Part shown: positions 62,701-64,000 of the stretch, piece by piece | How the letters are laid out: each line of letters starts with the position of its first letter | How positions within the stretch are numbered: the first letter of the stretch is position 1 | NCBI GenBank assembly: GCA_041395525.1 | Contig: JAWLAH010000015.1 | Coordinates: 1-64,000, forward strand | DNA from: CADEED01 sp020442965 | GTDB lineage: Bacteria > Pseudomonadota > Gammaproteobacteria > Steroidobacterales > Steroidobacteraceae | DNA: 64,000 bases | Reading direction: 5' to 3' | Position numbers and translations under genes: made by a program | The notes under the pieces: generated by a model | Seen by the model: only the letters and a program-made list of their open reading frames with translations | Databases searched by the model: none | Told to the model about the DNA's origin: nothing

Positions 62701-63552
62701 GCTGTGAAGGCCTGGCAAGCGCTCGGCAGGATCACCGGGCGGGATCACACCCACCTCGCCAGAACGCGTCAGGACGAGAAAGTTCGCTTTCGCGACATTC
62801 AGGCGCAGCCGCGCAAGATCATTTCCTCACCAACCTGGTCGGGGATCGAGAGCGAACATGTTAGTTACACAGCCGGCTACACGAACGTAAACGAACTGAT
62901 CCCCTGGCGCACGCTGACGGGGCGCCAGCAGTTCTACCAGGATCATCGCTGGTTCCTCGATTTCGGCGAGGGCTTCGCTGTCTATCGCCCGCCGGTCGAT
63001 ACGCGCACGGTCGCCGAGATGCTCGGCAAAAAGGAGAATGGTGAGCCGGAGATCGTTCTCAACTTCATCACCCCGCACCAGAAATGGGGCATCCATTCGA
63101 CCTATACCGACAACCTCCTGATGCTGACGCTGTCACGCGGTGGGCCGATCGTATGGATCTCCGAAACGGATGCGACACAGGCGGGTATCGTCGACAACGA
63201 CTGGATCGAATTGTTCAATCTTAACGGCGCGATCGTCGCACGTGCGGTCGTTAGTCAGCGAGTAAAAGTGGGCATGTGCATGATGTACCACGCTCAGGAA
63301 AAAATCGTGAACGTACCAGGCTCGCAGATCACCGGATTGCGCGGTGGCATCCACAATTCAGTCACGCGCACCGTGTTGAAGCCGACGCACATGGTTGGAG
63401 GCTATGCACAGCTCTCCTACGGCTTCAACTACTACGGCACGGTTGGATCGAACCGCGACGAGTTCGTCATCGTGCGCAAGCTGACCAAGGTCGACTGGCT
63501 CGATCACACCAATCCGGTAGACCCTGCTGCGGTTGTGAGGGCGGCTTCATGA
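59791..63552 (+). CDS. narG: respiratory nitrate reductase alpha subunit
   Basis: The 1253-residue protein is full length for NarG. The FS0 [4Fe-4S] ligands are H50, C54, C58 (HGVNCTGSC) and C93 (GCSRG), at the same numbering as E. coli NarG. The bis-MGD binding segments include NSGYIIAWGSNVPQTRTPDAHF and NHWYHQDMGYRSI. It reduces nitrate to nitrite on the cytoplasmic side with electrons from NarH. There is no Tat signal, matching the cytoplasmic Nar type. The start overlaps the TDT gene and the stop overlaps narH, so the operon is translationally coupled. Confidence 0.97.
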   Translation: MSHFMERLTYLSRKREPFSDGHGELRDEDRTWEEGYRQRWQHDKIVRSTHGVNCTGSCSWKIYVKSGVVTWETQQTDYPRTRPGMPNHEPRGCSRGASYSWYLYSASRIKYPMVRGRLVKAWREARKSLEPVEAWAAITGNAETAKSYKSMRGRGGFVRSTWDEISEIIAAANVHTIKTWGPDRVVGFSPIPAMSMVSYASGSRYLSLIGGTLLSFYDWYCDLPPSSPQTWGEQTDVPESADWYNSGYIIAWGSNVPQTRTPDAHFFVEARYNGTHVVAITPDYSEVAKLSDRWIHPKQGTDAAFAMAMGHVVLKEFFVDKRVAYFEQYTRQYTDMPMLVRLRKDGDRWVPDRYLRHSDLPGAPRSGRANWKAVAIEEQTGDLVVPQGAAGYRWPNDGEPVGRWNLEPKDGETGQEVKLALSTIDKRDAVVPVAFPYFGGILHERFPENNQGSDVLLRSVPVRRVKLADGEAHVATVFDLLCANYGVDRKLGGACAASFNDNVPYTPAWQESITGVPAEQAIGVARGFADNAAKTNGRSMVIIGAGMNHWYHQDMGYRSIINLLMMCGTVGVSGGGWAHYVGQEKLRPQTGWTMLAFALDWVRPPRQMNGTSFFYAHSDQWRYEKLAVSEILSPLADKSAYPGSMIDLNVRAERMGWLPSAPQLTANPLKLAAEAAAAKADVKDYVVNQLKSGALAMACEDPDNPKNFPRNLFIWRSNLFGSSGKGHEYFLRHFLGTRHGLQGKDLGEMGGNKPEEVAWRDPPPEGKLDLVVTLDFRMSTSCLYSDIVLPTATWYEKNDLNTSDMHPFIHPLSTAVDPVWEARSDWETYKTIAKRFSELAAGHLGVERDVVLTPIMHDTPGELAQPFEVRDWKKGECELIPGVTAPQIAVVERDYPNTYRRFTALGPLAEKLGNGGKGIAWNTADEVRGLGDLNYRVNDGGPTDGRPRIETDIDAAETILYLAPETNGEVAVKAWQALGRITGRDHTHLARTRQDEKVRFRDIQAQPRKIISSPTWSGIESEHVSYTAGYTNVNELIPWRTLTGRQQFYQDHRWFLDFGEGFAVYRPPVDTRTVAEMLGKKENGEPEIVLNFITPHQKWGIHSTYTDNLLMLTLSRGGPIVWISETDATQAGIVDNDWIELFNLNGAIVARAVVSQRVKVGMCMMYHAQEKIVNVPGSQITGLRGGIHNSVTRTVLKPTHMVGGYAQLSYGFNYYGTVGSNRDEFVIVRKLTKVDWLDHTNPVDPAAVVRAAS

Positions 63553-64000
63553 AAATACGTGCGCAGATCGCCATGGTCATGAACCTCGACAAGTGCATCG
63601 GCTGTCACACTTGTTCGGTCACATGCAAGAACGTCTGGACCTCCCGCCAGGGGATGGAATACGCCTGGTTCAATAACGTCGAGACGAAGCCCGGCATAGG
63701 CTATCCCAAGGATTGGGAAAACCAGGAACATTGGCGCGGTGGCTGGGAGCGCAAGAAGAGCGGCAAGATCGTGCCGAAGCAGGGCGGGCGCCTGTCGATC
63801 CTTGCCAAGATCTTCGCCAATCCGCATCTCCCTGAAATCGACGACTACTATGAACCGTTCACCTTCGACTATGAGCATCTGCACAAGGCGCCCGAGCTGA
63901 CGACGACACCCGTTGCGAGGCCGCTGTCGCTCGTGACCGGGCGTCCGATGGACAAGATCGAATGGGGCCCGAACTGGGAGGAGATTCTCGGCGGCGAATT
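63549..64000 (+). CDS. narH: respiratory nitrate reductase beta subunit, N-terminal part
   Basis: The first 150 residues run to the end of the window without a stop. The first ferredoxin cysteine set is CIGCHTCSVTC (residues 16-26), and YAWFNNVETKPG, YPKDWENQEHW and the GWER segment are typical of NarH. It carries the four Fe-S clusters passing electrons from NarI to NarG. The ATG overlaps the narG TGA. narJ and narI are expected beyond the edge. Confidence 0.96.
   Translation, partial: MKIRAQIAMVMNLDKCIGCHTCSVTCKNVWTSRQGMEYAWFNNVETKPGIGYPKDWENQEHWRGGWERKKSGKIVPKQGGRLSILAKIFANPHLPEIDDYYEPFTFDYEHLHKAPELTTTPVARPLSLVTGRPMDKIEWGPNWEEILGGE

Overview
The window is GC-rich, densely coded and looks like the chromosome of a gammaproteobacterium, probably from the Xanthomonadales/Nevskiales/Steroidobacterales side. 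The signs are a birA-coaX-SPOR-tRNA-Thr block, a CysB-like/cysteine synthase/serine O-succinyltransferase-like/MetY cluster, type IV pilus minor-pilin operons of the fimT-pilV-pilW-pilX-pilY1-pilE kind, and a narGH operon. No plasmid, phage, integrase, IS element or CRISPR array was seen.

Layout. 0-0.3 kb: tRNA-Tyr and tRNA-Gly with a promoter. 0.6-7.6 kb: an amidohydrolase, an RluB-type pseudouridine synthase and a CysB-like regulator (minus), divergent from a cysteine synthase, a MetX-fold serine O-succinyltransferase candidate and a MetY sulfhydrylase (plus). 7.7-15.7 kb: a secreted subtilase with a ten-unit GYLWS[ND] tail, then a periplasmic-propeller diguanylate cyclase and a PAS/degenerate GGDEF/degenerate EAL protein. 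15.7-21.5 kb: a cytochrome b561-cytochrome c fusion, an M48 protease with LemA, a small protein and a methyltransferase. 21.6-36.4 kb: two tandem minor-pilin operons. The first is full of single-base frameshifts between about 21.9 and 25.8 kb; the second is intact. 36.4-41.2 kb: a maleate isomerase/arylmalonate decarboxylase-like protein, a lipoprotein phosphatase/nuclease, a PilZ protein, a degenerate EAL protein, toxin-antitoxin remnants, a cupin and tRNA-Thr. 41.3-48 kb: SPOR protein, coaX, birA, a CtlX-like hydrolase, an oxygenase remnant and a GGDEF-EAL protein. 48.3-55.1 kb: two small proteins and an RND efflux operon. 55.4-64 kb: a LysR regulator, a Rieske-flavoprotein, and DUF6522-TDT channel-narG-narH running off the end.

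How it fits together. The strongest themes are surface sensing (PilY1-bearing pili, two GGDEF proteins with intact signature and I-sites, two degenerate EAL proteins, one PilZ protein) and anaerobic nitrate respiration. Several promoters carry CRP/Vfr-like palindromes (TGTGA-N6-TCACA), including those of the pilus operon and both GGDEF genes. An 18-bp inverted repeat in front of the LysR gene recurs with 16 of 18 identities in front of the nar transcript, pointing to a regulator-target pair. The birA-coaX...tRNA-Thr and tRNA-Tyr-tRNA-Gly genes, neighbours in E. coli and relatives, are here about 41 kb apart, so most of the window appears to sit inside a split ancestral tRNA cluster.
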